Source of the DNA: Gordonia alkaliphila | Lineage (GTDB): Bacteria > Actinomycetota > Actinomycetes > Mycobacteriales > Mycobacteriaceae | Reading direction: 5' to 3' | Length of the DNA: 64,000 nt | Assembly: GCF_023017165.1 (NCBI RefSeq) | Contig: NZ_JALKBW010000001.1 | Location: 3,286,001-3,350,000, forward strand | Shown here: piece by piece, positions 30,081 through 41,528 of the stretch | How positions within the stretch are numbered: the stretch's first letter is position 1 | Layout of the letters: every line of letters starts with the position of its first letter | The notes under the pieces: model-generated | Told to the model about the DNA's origin: nothing | What the model saw: only the letters and a program-made list of their open reading frames with translations | The model's database searches: none | Position numbers and translations under genes: made by a program

Positions 30081-31559
30081 ATGACCAACGCCTCCACGCC
30101 CGCGCAGAACAGACGCCGCCAGGTGGTCATCGTCGGTTCGGGATTCGGTGGCTTGTTCGCGGCGCAGCGCCTGAAGAAGGCCGACGTCGACGTCACTTTG
30201 ATCGCCAAGACCACCTCGCACCTGTTCCAACCGATGCTGTACCAGTTGGCGACCGGCATCGTCGCCGAGGGTGAGATCGCCCCGGCCACCCGCGTGGTGC
30301 TGCAGAAACAGAAGAACACCCGTGTGCTGCTCGGTGAGGTCTTCGACATCGACGTCGAGAACAAGACGGTCAGCTCGCAGCTGCTGGAGCGGATCACCAC
30401 CACCGACTACGACGATCTGATCATCGCGGCGGGCGCCGATCAGTCGTACTTCGGCAACGACCAGTTCGCCGAGTACGCGCCCGGCATGAAGACCATCGAC
30501 CATGCCCTCGAACTCCGCGGACGCATCCTCGGCGCGTTCGAGCAGGCCGAGCTGTCGCACGACAAGGCCGAGCAGGACAAGCTGCTGACCTTCGTGGTGG
30601 TCGGCGCCGGCCCGACCGGTGTGGAGATGGCCGGACAGATCGCCGAGATGAGCGACAAAACCCTCAAGGGCGCCTTCCGCAACATCGACCCCACGCAGGC
30701 CCGAGTGATCCTGCTCGACGCCGCACCCGCCGTCCTGGCCCCGTTCGGCCCCAAGCTGGGCGCGAAGGCCACCAAGAGGCTGGAGAAGCTCGGCGTGGAG
30801 ATTCAGCTCAACGCCATGGTCACCGACCTCGACTACGACGGTCTGGTGGTCCGTGAGAAGGACGGCACCGAGCGGCGCATCGAGAGCCAGTGCAAGGTGT
30901 GGTCGGCCGGTGTCCAGGCCAGCAGCCTCGGCGCGATCCTGCGCGAGAAGACCGGAGTGGAACTCGACCGCGCCGGCCGCGTGAAGGTGGGCCCGGACCT
31001 GACGGTCCCCGGCCATCCGAACATCTTCGTGGTCGGCGACATGATGGCCGTCGACGGCGTGCCCGGCGTGGCACAGGGCGCCATCCAGGGCGGCCGCTAC
31101 GCGGCGGACGCCATCCGCGCGGAGCTCAAGCACCAGCAGCGTCCCGAAGACCGCAAGCCGTTCAGTTACTTCGACAAGGGTTCGATGGCGACGGTGTCGC
31201 GGTTCAGCGCCGTGATGCAGGTGCCGATCCCGGGCACCAAGCGCAAGTTCGAGACCGAGGGCTACTTCGCGTGGCTGGGCTGGCTCGCACTGCACCTGGT
31301 CTACCTGGTGGGCTACCGCAACCGCCTCAACACCTTGGTGAACTGGTTCTTCGCCTTCAGCACGCGCGGTCGCACGCAGCTCGCCGTCACCGAGCAGCAG
31401 GTCTACGCGCGGTCGGCCCTGCATGAGCTGTCCAAGCTGGAACAGCATCGGCTCGCGCAGGCGGAGGCCGACGGCGATCCCGCCGCCGTCGCCGCCGCGA
31501 AGGAGACCGAGCGCGTCACCGGCACCGACGCCCCGGCCAAGCCGGCCGATTCGGCCTAG
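30081..31559 (+). CDS. ndh: Type II NADH dehydrogenase (NDH-2)
   Basis: A 492-residue peripheral membrane flavoprotein that oxidises NADH and reduces menaquinone without proton pumping. Two Rossmann motifs: FAD at VVIVGSGFGGLFAAQRL (15-31) and NADH at FVVVGAGPTGVEMAGQI (171-187). The quinone-site region LFQPMLYQLATGI (48-60) and the second FAD contact NIFVVGDMMAV are present. A C-terminal amphipathic hydrophobic stretch (FAWLGWLALHLVYLVGYRNRL) is the usual membrane anchor. ATG 30081 has AGGAG about nine bases upstream. The tail is rich in Ala, Thr and Pro. Confidence 0.95.
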   Translation: MTNASTPAQNRRRQVVIVGSGFGGLFAAQRLKKADVDVTLIAKTTSHLFQPMLYQLATGIVAEGEIAPATRVVLQKQKNTRVLLGEVFDIDVENKTVSSQLLERITTTDYDDLIIAAGADQSYFGNDQFAEYAPGMKTIDHALELRGRILGAFEQAELSHDKAEQDKLLTFVVVGAGPTGVEMAGQIAEMSDKTLKGAFRNIDPTQARVILLDAAPAVLAPFGPKLGAKATKRLEKLGVEIQLNAMVTDLDYDGLVVREKDGTERRIESQCKVWSAGVQASSLGAILREKTGVELDRAGRVKVGPDLTVPGHPNIFVVGDMMAVDGVPGVAQGAIQGGRYAADAIRAELKHQQRPEDRKPFSYFDKGSMATVSRFSAVMQVPIPGTKRKFETEGYFAWLGWLALHLVYLVGYRNRLNTLVNWFFAFSTRGRTQLAVTEQQVYARSALHELSKLEQHRLAQAEADGDPAAVAAAKETERVTGTDAPAKPADSA

Positions 31560-31581
31560 CCTGCGGACCCGGCCTCCGCGC

Positions 31582-31611
31582 ACTGCCCGTCGGCCTCAGC
31601 CGGCGGGCAGT
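31582..31611. terminator. Bidirectional terminator hairpin after ndh
   Basis: ACTGCCCG-T-CGGC / GCCG-G-CGGGCAGT with a CTCA loop: 13 paired positions including one G-T. It lies 22 bases after the ndh stop and covers the end of the convergent thioesterase gene. Confidence 0.65.
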
Positions 31612-32033
31612 TCCACGTTCTGCAGACGCACGCGCGACTGCGCGAGCAGGCGGCCGTCGGCGTCGACCATGTCGATCTGCCACAGCTGCTGACGACGACC
31701 GCGATGCACCGGCACCGTGGTAACGGTGATGGTCCCCGAGGAGACCGAGCGCAGGAAGTCGGTGTTGTTGTTCACGCCGACCGCGGTGCCGCCGATCTCG
31801 GACTCCTGCAGCCAGCAGAAGGCGCTGATGCTGGCGGTGCTCTCGGCGATCGCGCAGTAGACGCCGCCGTGCACGATGCCGAACGGCTGATGGTGATCGG
31901 CGGTGATCTCCAGGGTGGCGCGCACGCCCTCGCCGGAGGCTTCGATCAGCCGAGTACCCAGGACCCGGTCCAGGCCCTGCACCATGCCGGCCAGGTCGGC
32001 GGCCAGATCGCGTTCGTTCTCACGGTTACTCAT
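31596..32033 (-). CDS. PaaI-type hot-dog thioesterase
   Basis: A 145-residue hot-dog protein. Signature residues: HHQPFGIVHGGVYCAIAESTASISA (the HGG motif of the PaaI group, about 51-75), VGVNNNTDFLRSV and VPVHRGRRQQLWQIDMVDADGRLLAQSRV. It probably hydrolyses an aromatic or small acyl-CoA. The ATG at 32033 fits the family start (MSNRENERDLAADLAGMVQGL). A very strong hairpin (32069-32108) stands just upstream of its start codon. Confidence 0.86.
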   Translation of the reverse strand: MSNRENERDLAADLAGMVQGLDRVLGTRLIEASGEGVRATLEITADHHQPFGIVHGGVYCAIAESTASISAFCWLQESEIGGTAVGVNNNTDFLRSVSSGTITVTTVPVHRGRRQQLWQIDMVDADGRLLAQSRVRLQNVELPAG

Positions 32034-32068
32034 GTCTGCCAGGGTGCCACGCACCGGCGGAACAACGA

Positions 32069-32108
32069 CGACGACCCCCGAAGCGTTCGCACGCTTCGGG
32101 GGTCGTCG
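32069..32108. repeat. 17-bp perfect inverted repeat in the thioesterase/blaI divergent gap
   Basis: CGACGACCCCCGAAGCG pairs with CGCTTCGGGGGTCGTCG around the loop TTCGCA. It has terminator-like strength but sits between divergently transcribed genes, 36 bp before the minus-strand start codon at 32033 and 172 bp before blaI. It could be a leader attenuator, or a stop for read-through past ndh. Confidence 0.6.
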
Positions 32109-32165
32109 CCCGTTCCAGGACCGGGGGTCTCTGCAGCCCTCAGGACACTCTCGCGATCCCTGAAA

Positions 32166-32184
32166 GTACTGTAGGCTAACCTTA
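32166..32184 (+). promoter_or_regulatory. Possible DtxR/IdeR iron box upstream of blaI
   Basis: The sequence TAGGCTAACCTTA at 32172-32184 matches the right two-thirds of the DtxR/IdeR consensus (TTAGGTTAGSCTAACCTWA) at all 13 positions, taking T as allowed at W. The left six bases match poorly (2 of 6). It may instead be part of a BlaI autoregulatory site, since AGTACTGTAG overlaps it. Confidence 0.4.
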
Positions 32185-32279
32185 CTTTTTGAGTCAAGGG
32201 GGCGCACGGGAACTTCCCGGGGCCGCCAACCGTTACACCGATGAATACGACCGAAGAACAAGTTTGGAGCGGGCGTAAG

Positions 32280-32681
32280 ATGAGAAAGATGAACGGTCTC
32301 GGTGACCTTGAGCGCGCCGTGATGGACACGCTGTGGGCCTCGCCCACACCGCAGACGGTCCGTCAGGTGCACGCTGAGCTGGCCAAGACTCGATCGCTGG
32401 CCTACACCACGGTGATGACCGTGCTGCAGCGCCTGGCGAAGAAGGATCTGGTGACCCAGATCCGCGCCGATCGCGCGCACCGCTATGCGGCCACCAGCCC
32501 CCGCGAGGACCTCGTCGCCAGCCTGATGGTCGACGCCCTGCGCGGCGCCGACGCGCCCGACTCGCGGCACGCGGCACTGGTGTCCTTCGTCGGCCGGGTC
32601 GGCGCCGACGAAGCCGCCGCTCTGCGCCTGGCGCTCGACGAGCTCGAAGCCGCCCATCTGGACGCCGACGCGGTCCACTGA
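32280..32681 (+). CDS. blaI: BlaI/MecI/CopY family transcriptional repressor
   Basis: A 133-residue winged-helix repressor. The DNA-binding part LGDLERAVMDTLWASPTPQTVRQVHAEL...LAYTTVMTVLQRLAKKDLV closely resembles mycobacterial BlaI (Rv1846c as I recall it), including the YTTVMTVLQRL recognition helix. The C-terminal dimerisation helices follow. ATG 32280 is preferred because GGAG lies ten bases upstream and the homologue starts near here; an ATG at 32241 lacks a ribosome site. It is paired with the M56 sensor-protease gene downstream, the usual BlaI-BlaR arrangement. Confidence 0.9.
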   Translation: MRKMNGLGDLERAVMDTLWASPTPQTVRQVHAELAKTRSLAYTTVMTVLQRLAKKDLVTQIRADRAHRYAATSPREDLVASLMVDALRGADAPDSRHAALVSFVGRVGADEAAALRLALDELEAAHLDADAVH

Positions 32682-32798
32682 GCGGATCTGCGCGGCACCC
32701 CGTATCCTGGCTCCCGTAGTTCGCACGGCACGACCGACGACTCCTGACCCACAACCCCCAGATCACCGACTCCCGGATCAACGACCAAGGAAGCCACG

Positions 32799-35196
<2,398 letters not shown>

Positions 35197-35205
35197 CCCG
35201 ACCTC

Positions 35206-36606
35206 GTGGAGATATTCCTGATCATCGCCAAGCTCGTCGGCTTCCTTGCGCTGACGCTGGGCACCGCCCTGTTCGTGGCGTCCGAGTTCTCGCTGACCGC
35301 GCTCGAACGCTCCACCGTCAAAGACGACGTGGTGCGCCGCAACGATCGCCGCGCACGAGCAGTGGAACGCGCGCACCGCACCCTGTCGTTCCAGCTGTCC
35401 GGCGCGCAGCTGGGCATCACCATCACCACGCTGATCACCGGTTACCTCGCCGAACCGGTACTCGCCCAGCTGATGGACCCGCTGCTCGGCGGTCTCCCGT
35501 TCAGTGAGGCCGCCATCGCCGGCATCACCCTCGCCCTGGCGTTGATCATCGCGACCTCGCTGTCGATGGTCCTCGGCGAATTGATGCCCAAGAACCTCGC
35601 CATCACTCACCCGCTGAGCGTGGCCCGCGCCACCTCCGGCGCGATGATGGCCTTCTCGACGATCTTCAAACCGGCCATCGTCGGCCTCAACGGCACCGCG
35701 AACGCGATCGTGCGACGCTTCGGCATCGAACCCACCGACGAACTGGGATCGGCCCGCTCGGCCGCCGAACTCGGTGCGCTCGTGCGTAATTCGGCGCTGC
35801 GCGGGGCCCTGGATCCGGACACCGCCAGACTGGTGGACCGCTCGCTGCGCTTCGGCGCCCTGACCGCGGAAGACCTGATGACCCCGCGGGTGCGCGTGCG
35901 TGCCCTGTCGCCCAGCGACACCGTGCGCGATCTGGTGTCGGCCGCCTCGGAGACCGGACACTCGCGGTTCGTGCTCGCCGAGGACGGCGACATGGACAAT
36001 CTGGTCGGCGTGGTGCACATCAAGCAGTCGTTCACCGTGCCGCCGCACGCCCAGACCACCACTTCGCTGCGCTCACTGGCCCGGACCATGACGCGCGTGC
36101 CGGGCAGCCTCGACGGCGACGCGCTGATGGGCCGCATCAAGGCCGACGGCCTGGAGATCTGCCTGGTGGTCGACGAGTACGGCGGCACCGCGGGCATCGT
36201 CACCTCCGAGGACCTCATCGAGGAGATCCTCGGCAACGTGACCGACGAGCACGACGACGAGGAGTCCGAGGTGACCCGCGTCGGCAACGGTTTCCGCTGC
36301 TCGGGCCTGCTGCGCAACGACGAGGTGGCCGAGGCCACCGGCTACCGCGCACCCGACGGCGCCTACGAAACGCTGGGCGGCCAGGTGATGTTCCTGCTCG
36401 GCGCCATCCCCGAGGTCGGCGACATCGTCGACCTCCCCGCGCGCAGCATCGATCCCGACCGCGATCCGGCCGACCTGACCGGCTGGCGGGCCACCGTCGT
36501 CGCGATGGACGGGCACCGGGTGGACGCCGTCTGGCTCACCCCGATCCATCCCGCCGCACCGGAGAACGACGTCGACACGCAGACGCAGGAGGTCGACCAT
36601 GGGTGA
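35206..36606 (+). CDS. CNNM/hemolysin-C family membrane protein (DUF21-CBS-CorC), first copy
   Basis: A 466-residue membrane protein. The N-terminal CNNM (DUF21) domain has about four hydrophobic segments and the signature FVASEFSLTALERS and SFQLSGAQLGITITTLITGYLAEP. A CBS pair follows (LMTPRVRVRALSPSDT; ICLVVDEYGGTAGIVTSEDLIEEILGNVTDE) and a C-terminal CorC_HlyC domain (RCSGLLRNDEVAEATGY). Members of this family act in magnesium or cobalt transport or resistance; haemolysin is a legacy name. It starts at GTG 35206 and overlaps the second copy by eight bases. Confidence 0.92.
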   Translation: MEIFLIIAKLVGFLALTLGTALFVASEFSLTALERSTVKDDVVRRNDRRARAVERAHRTLSFQLSGAQLGITITTLITGYLAEPVLAQLMDPLLGGLPFSEAAIAGITLALALIIATSLSMVLGELMPKNLAITHPLSVARATSGAMMAFSTIFKPAIVGLNGTANAIVRRFGIEPTDELGSARSAAELGALVRNSALRGALDPDTARLVDRSLRFGALTAEDLMTPRVRVRALSPSDTVRDLVSAASETGHSRFVLAEDGDMDNLVGVVHIKQSFTVPPHAQTTTSLRSLARTMTRVPGSLDGDALMGRIKADGLEICLVVDEYGGTAGIVTSEDLIEEILGNVTDEHDDEESEVTRVGNGFRCSGLLRNDEVAEATGYRAPDGAYETLGGQVMFLLGAIPEVGDIVDLPARSIDPDRDPADLTGWRATVVAMDGHRVDAVWLTPIHPAAPENDVDTQTQEVDHG

Positions 36607-37678
36607 CTGGTGGGGCGTGATCCTGACCGTCGTATTGCTGGCGGCGAACGCCTTCTTCGTCGGCGCTGAATTCGCACTGCTGGCGGCGCGGCGCGACCGC
36701 CTCGTCGCCCTCGAGGAGAGCGGCAAGAAGCGGGCTCGCACGGTCATCAAGGCCTCCGAGCAGCTGTCGCTGATGCTGGCCGGTTCCCAGCTGGGCATCA
36801 CGATCTGCTCGATTCTGCTGGGCCGCGTCGGCGAGCCGGCCATCGCGCATCTGATCGAGAAGCCGTTGGATCTGATGAACGTCCCCGAGTCATTCCTGCA
36901 TCCGATCGCCTTCGTCATCGCCCTGAGCCTGGTGGTGGTGTTGCACATCCTGCTCGGCGAGATGGTGCCGAAGAACATCGCGCTGGCCGGCCCGGAACGC
37001 GCCGCCATGCTGATGATCCCGGTGCAGCTGCTGTTCATCCGACTGGTCCGCCCGATCATCTGGTTCTACAACGCGCTGTCCAACGCCCTGCTGCGCCTAC
37101 TCGGCGTGGATCCCAAGGACGAGGTCGCCTCCACCGTCAACGAGACCGAACTGGCCGAGATGATCGTCGAGTCGCGTGAACTCGGGCTGCTCGACGCGGA
37201 GGAGCACGAGCGGCTGACGCGGGCACTGCACACGGTGGAACGCACCGTCGACGAGGTGATGATCCCGCTGCGCGAGGTCCGCACCGTGAACGTGGCCGTC
37301 GACGCCGCCACCGGTCGCCTGGGCCCGCGGCTGGGCGGAGTGGAACGCGCGGTCCGCGAGACCGGCTACTCCCGGTTCCCGGTGCTCGGCCTGGACGGCT
37401 CGTACATCGGCTATCTGCACCTCAAGGACGTCCTTGAGGACATCCTGGACGAGGACCTCGGACCGGAGAGCATCCTGGGCTCGGACAAGATCCGTCCCCT
37501 CCCGCGGGTCGCCGCCAGCACCGCGCTCGACGAGGCCGCGGCGCATCTGCGGCGCGCCAGCGCCCACCTCGCCGGCGTGATCGACGAGGCGGGCACCCTC
37601 GTCGGCGTCATCGCGCTGGCCGACCTGGCCGAGGCGTTCGTCGGCGATCTGCGCGACGGCACGCACCGCATCGGCTGA
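36599..37678 (+). CDS. CNNM/hemolysin-C family membrane protein, second copy
   Basis: A 359-residue paralogue of the preceding protein with the same CNNM signature (FFVGAEFALLAARRDRL; LMLAGSQLGITICSILLGRVGEP; LGEMVPKNIALAGPE) and a CBS pair (MIPLREVRTVNVAVD; YLHLKDVLEDILDEDL), but without the C-terminal CorC_HlyC domain. The two-gene arrangement matches Rv1842c-Rv1841c. The eight-base overlap suggests coupled synthesis and possibly a heteromeric complex in which only one partner has the CorC domain. Confidence 0.92.
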   Translation: MGDWWGVILTVVLLAANAFFVGAEFALLAARRDRLVALEESGKKRARTVIKASEQLSLMLAGSQLGITICSILLGRVGEPAIAHLIEKPLDLMNVPESFLHPIAFVIALSLVVVLHILLGEMVPKNIALAGPERAAMLMIPVQLLFIRLVRPIIWFYNALSNALLRLLGVDPKDEVASTVNETELAEMIVESRELGLLDAEEHERLTRALHTVERTVDEVMIPLREVRTVNVAVDAATGRLGPRLGGVERAVRETGYSRFPVLGLDGSYIGYLHLKDVLEDILDEDLGPESILGSDKIRPLPRVAASTALDEAAAHLRRASAHLAGVIDEAGTLVGVIALADLAEAFVGDLRDGTHRIG

Positions 37679-37921
37679 CCGCCGCGCATCGGCGGTGATC
37701 GCCCTCACCGCCGAGCACCCGCTGTGCGCCGAGGACACCGCCGGAACCATCGGTGACCGTCCGCACACCGCGAGAGGCCCCCGGGACCTGGGAATACCAG
37801 CAGGTAGGAGGCCTAGTACCATGATCGTGTCCCGCGCACGTCCGCACACGTGCGCGGGGAATGCACCGGGCCCTTCGGGGGTTGACCCGGACGAGAGATC
37901 ACCAGCTACAGAAGGGTCGCC
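37679..37921 (+). promoter_or_regulatory. glcB upstream region with a GC-rich hairpin
   Basis: A 243-bp gap before glcB. It contains a perfect 11-bp inverted repeat CCCGCGCACGT / ACGTGCGCGGG at 37831-37841 and 37848-37858, and a Shine-Dalgarno AGAAGGG ahead of the ATG. No obvious RamB or GlxR site was seen. The hairpin lies in the probable 5' untranslated region. Confidence 0.4.
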
Positions 37922-40102
37922 ATGACTGCACGCGTCAATGTCCATGGACTGCAGGTTGCGGAGGTGCTGTACGACTTCGTGAACACGGAGGCACTCCCCG
38001 GCACCGGGATCGATCCGGACGCCTTCTGGGCCGGCGCCGCCGCCGTCATCAACGATCTCGCGCCGCGCAACCGCGAACTGCTCGCGGTCCGCGACGATCT
38101 GCAGACCCAGATCGACCAGTGGCACCGGGACAACGCTGGCAGCCCCGATCAGGCCGCCTACATCGACTTCCTGAAGAAGATCGGTTACCTCGTCGAGCCG
38201 CCCGCCGACTTCGAGATCAGCACCGCCGGCGTCGACGTCGAGATCACCGACACCGCGGGCCCGCAGCTGGTGGTCCCGGTCCTCAACGCCCGCTTCGCGC
38301 TGAACGCGTCGAACGCCCGCTGGGGCTCGCTGTACGACGCGCTGTACGGCACCGACGTGATCCCGGAAACCGACGGCGCCGAGAAGGGCCGCTCGTACAA
38401 CAAGGTCCGCGGCGACAAGGTCATCGCCTTCGCCAAGGCCTTCCTGGACAAGGCCGTCCCGCTGGAGACCGGCAGCCACACCGCCGCTACCCGCTACGTG
38501 GTCGACGGCGGCACGGTCACCGTCGTCCTCGGTGACGTGAACGCCGGCGGCGAGACCACCACCTTCGCCGACCCGGACGCCTTCGTCGGCTACACCGGCG
38601 ATGCCGCCGCGCCGTCGTCGATCCTGCTGCGCCACCACGGCCTGCACATCGACATCCTCTTCGACCCGGCTTCGCCGATCGGCTCCACCGATCCGGCCGG
38701 CATCAAGGACGTCGAGCTGGAGTCCGCGGTCACCACGATCATGGACTTCGAGGACTCGGTCGCCGCGGTCGACGCCGAGGACAAGGTGCTCGGCTACCAC
38801 AACTGGCTGGGCCTGAACAAGGGCGACCTGGCCGAAGAAGTCTCCAAGGGCGGCAAGACCTTCACCCGCGTGCTGAACCCGAACCGGGTCTACACCGGGC
38901 GCGACGGCAATCCCGTCGAGCTGCACGGTCGCTCGCTGCTGTTCGTCCGCAACGTCGGCCACCTGATGACCAACCCGGCCATCCTCGACGCCGACGGCAA
39001 CGAGGTCCCCGAGGGCATCCTGGATGCCCTCGTCACCTCCGCGATCGGCATCCACGGCATGGCTGCCGAGGGTCTGCAGAACTCGCGCACCGGCTCGATC
39101 TACATCGTCAAGCCCAAGATGCACGGTCCCGCCGAGGTGGCCTTCACCGCCGAGCTGTTCGGCCGTGTCGAGGACGTCCTGCGCCTACCGCGCAACACCC
39201 TCAAGGTCGGCATCATGGACGAGGAGCGTCGCACCACGGCCAACCTCAAGGCCGCCATCGCCAACGCCTCCGAGCGCGTCGTGTTCATCAACACCGGCTT
39301 CCTCGACCGCACCGGCGACGAGATCCACACCTCCATGGAGGCCGGACCGATGGTCCGCAAGGCCGACATGAAGCAGCAGGCGTGGATCAAGGCCTACGAG
39401 GACTGGAACGTCGACACCGGTCTGGCCGCGGGCCTGCAGCACAAGGCGCAGATCGGCAAGGGCATGTGGGCGATGCCCGATCTGATGGCCGACATGCTGG
39501 CGCAGAAGATCGCGCACCCGACGGCCGGCGCCAACACCGCGTGGGTGCCGTCGCCGACCGCGGCGACCCTGCACGCGCTCCACTACCACGACGTGGACGT
39601 CTTCGAGCGTCAGAACGAGATCGCCAAGCGCGACCCCGCCAAGCTCGAAGACATCCTCACCATCCCGCTCGCGGCGAACCCGAACTGGAGCGATGAGGAG
39701 AAGCGCGAGGAGCTGGACAACAACTGCCAGTCGATTCTCGGCTACGTGGTCCGCTGGATCGACCACGGCGTCGGCTGCTCCAAGGTGCCCGACATCCACG
39801 ACGTCGGCCTGATGGAGGACCGCGCCACCCTGCGGATCTCCAGCCAGCTGCTCGCCAACTGGCTGCGGCACGGCATCGTCACCGAGGCCGACGTCGTCGC
39901 CGCCCTGGAGCGGATGGCACCGGTCGTCGACCGCCAGAACGCCGACGACCCGACGTACCGCCCGATGGCGCCCGACTTCGCCGGCAACATCGCGTTCCAG
40001 GCGTCCAAGGCGCTGATCCTGGAAGGTGCGGCGCAGCCGAGCGGCTACACCGAGCCGATCCTGCACCGCGCGCGTCGCGAGTACAAGGCCGCCAACGGCT
40101 GA
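37922..40102 (+). CDS. glcB: Malate synthase G
   Basis: A 726-residue cytoplasmic enzyme condensing glyoxylate and acetyl-CoA to malate in the glyoxylate shunt. Active-site segments: [53 protein letters not shown] (catalytic Arg and metal-site Glu), [21 protein letters not shown] and [30 protein letters not shown] (general-base Asp region in the last third). The length matches the G isoform rather than the shorter A form. ATG 37922 has AGAAGGG upstream. It is expected to be used during growth on acetate, fatty acids or glycolate. Confidence 0.97.
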   Translation: MTARVNVHGLQVAEVLYDFVNTEALPGTGIDPDAFWAGAAAVINDLAPRNRELLAVRDDLQTQIDQWHRDNAGSPDQAAYIDFLKKIGYLVEPPADFEISTAGVDVEITDTAGPQLVVPVLNARFALNASNARWGSLYDALYGTDVIPETDGAEKGRSYNKVRGDKVIAFAKAFLDKAVPLETGSHTAATRYVVDGGTVTVVLGDVNAGGETTTFADPDAFVGYTGDAAAPSSILLRHHGLHIDILFDPASPIGSTDPAGIKDVELESAVTTIMDFEDSVAAVDAEDKVLGYHNWLGLNKGDLAEEVSKGGKTFTRVLNPNRVYTGRDGNPVELHGRSLLFVRNVGHLMTNPAILDADGNEVPEGILDALVTSAIGIHGMAAEGLQNSRTGSIYIVKPKMHGPAEVAFTAELFGRVEDVLRLPRNTLKVGIMDEERRTTANLKAAIANASERVVFINTGFLDRTGDEIHTSMEAGPMVRKADMKQQAWIKAYEDWNVDTGLAAGLQHKAQIGKGMWAMPDLMADMLAQKIAHPTAGANTAWVPSPTAATLHALHYHDVDVFERQNEIAKRDPAKLEDILTIPLAANPNWSDEEKREELDNNCQSILGYVVRWIDHGVGCSKVPDIHDVGLMEDRATLRISSQLLANWLRHGIVTEADVVAALERMAPVVDRQNADDPTYRPMAPDFAGNIAFQASKALILEGAAQPSGYTEPILHRARREYKAANG

Positions 40103-40119
40103 TCGTCTCGCCAAGGAGT

Positions 40120-40151
40120 TCGAGCCCGGACAGTTCGCTGTCCGGGCTCGA
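40120..40151 (+). terminator. glcB terminator
   Basis: Perfect 14-bp stem TCGAGCCCGGACAG / CTGTCCGGGCTCGA closed by a TTCG tetraloop and followed by TTTCT. It lies 17 bases after the glcB stop. Confidence 0.9.
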
Positions 40152-40220
40152 TTTCTAGTGACCTGCGGCGACTTCCGCGCGCCGCCCACCACAACGCGCG
40201 CGGCACTGATATGACGAGTA

Positions 40221-41450
40221 GTGACAGCGGCGCCCCGGCCGTCCGGCCCCGGGCGACCGCGCCACCGACGAAGGGGACACCCAGTGGGGACACACCGCAG
40301 CGGCGGCACCCGACAGTTGTTCAGCCGACCGCTTCTGGCCGGCGCGCTGAGCCTGATCCTGATCGTGGCCATCGTCGTGGCCTGGCGTGGATACGGCGAG
40401 CGGATCGACGACGGCAGCGCCGTCGCCGAGAGCTGCCTCGAGGGTGAAGGCGTGGTGCCCATCATCGCCGATCCGGCGATCGCCCCCGCCCTGCAGGAGA
40501 TGGCGAAGGCCTACAACGCGCTCGATCCGATCGTCCGCGACCACTGCGTGACCGTCGAAGTCCGCCCCGCCGACGCGCAGGCCACGCTCGAAGGGCTCAC
40601 CGCCAAGACCTGGGACGCGCAGGCGTACGGCGCCTACCCCGGCGCCTGGGTGCCGGAATCCTCGGTGTGGGCCGCCGCGCTCGAGGTCGCCGCACCCACC
40701 ACGCTCGCCGGCCGCCCGCAGTCGTTGGTGAGCTCCCCCGTCCGGCTGGCTGTGGAACCGGAATTGGCCGACGCCGCCGACGGCCGCATCGCCTGGGGCG
40801 ACCTGCCCGCGCTGACCCGCGCCAACTCGCTGGGCGCCTTCGGGCACCGCAGCTGGGGCTCGATCCGCATGGCCATGCCCACCGGCCCGCAGTCCGACGC
40901 CACCTCGCTGGCCGCGCAGGCCGTCGCCGCGGTGACCGCCGATGCGACCGGACCGCTCACCGCCGAGCAGGCCTCGTCGAGCGAGGTCGTCACCGCCGTG
41001 ACCCAGCTGATGTCGGCGCCGCCCAGCGCCGGTGACGGCTCCGTCGACGCGGCCGTGCAGTCGATCAGCGCATCGACCGATCCGTCGACCGCACCGATCC
41101 GCGCCGTGCCGATCACCGAACAGCACCTCTACCTGCTCACCAAGGACGACGCCGAGGCCACGGTCGCCGCGGTGGCGCCGACCGGCCCCACCCCGCAGGT
41201 GGATTACCCGGTGATCACCCTCGCCGGGACGCAGGTGCAGGCCTTCGTCGCCGATGCGACCGCCGAATTCTTCACCTTCGCGCGCAAGCCGGAGCAGATG
41301 AAGCTCCTCACCCAGGCCGGCTTCCGCGGCACCGGACCGCTCCCTAAGAACACCGCCACGGTGTCCTTCGACGAGGTGACCGATCCCCTGCCGATCCCCG
41401 AACCCGCCGCCTCGGTGGAGATCGACAAGACCCTCCGCTCAGAGTCCTGA
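40221..41450 (+). CDS. Membrane-anchored periplasmic-binding-like protein (Rv1836c N-terminal-like)
   Basis: A 409-residue protein with an Arg-rich cytoplasmic start, one transmembrane segment (LLAGALSLILIVAIVVAWRGYG) and an extracytoplasmic domain resembling a type II solute-binding fold (VVPIIADPAIAPALQEMAKAYNAL ... LYLLTKDDAEATVA). Neighbours and N-terminal sequence recall Rv1836c next to glcB, but that protein, as I remember it, continues into a von Willebrand A domain. Here it ends SVEIDKTLRSES, and a strong terminator follows four bases later. The start could be GTG 40221 or a later GTG. Ligand unknown. Confidence 0.7.
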   Translation: MTAAPRPSGPGRPRHRRRGHPVGTHRSGGTRQLFSRPLLAGALSLILIVAIVVAWRGYGERIDDGSAVAESCLEGEGVVPIIADPAIAPALQEMAKAYNALDPIVRDHCVTVEVRPADAQATLEGLTAKTWDAQAYGAYPGAWVPESSVWAAALEVAAPTTLAGRPQSLVSSPVRLAVEPELADAADGRIAWGDLPALTRANSLGAFGHRSWGSIRMAMPTGPQSDATSLAAQAVAAVTADATGPLTAEQASSSEVVTAVTQLMSAPPSAGDGSVDAAVQSISASTDPSTAPIRAVPITEQHLYLLTKDDAEATVAAVAPTGPTPQVDYPVITLAGTQVQAFVADATAEFFTFARKPEQMKLLTQAGFRGTGPLPKNTATVSFDEVTDPLPIPEPAASVEIDKTLRSES

Positions 41451-41453
41451 GCA

Positions 41454-41485
41454 GATCACCGGTGTCGCCGGCCACACCGGTGATC
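41454..41485. terminator. Terminator after the binding-like protein gene
   Basis: Perfect 12-bp stem GATCACCGGTGT / ACACCGGTGATC with an eight-base loop, four bases after the stop codon. It separates the core chromosome from the lower-GC unknown gene pair and argues that the upstream gene ends naturally. Confidence 0.8.
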
Positions 41486-41528
41486 GTGACGGACGAGCTC
41501 GGCGTTTCGGCAGATGCTCGGATCTCAA

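Noticed and set aside
32241..32279. Upstream ATG start for the BlaI protein
   Set aside because: No ribosome site, and the homologous sequence begins at MRKMNGLGDLERAV; the 32280 ATG has GGAG at good spacing.
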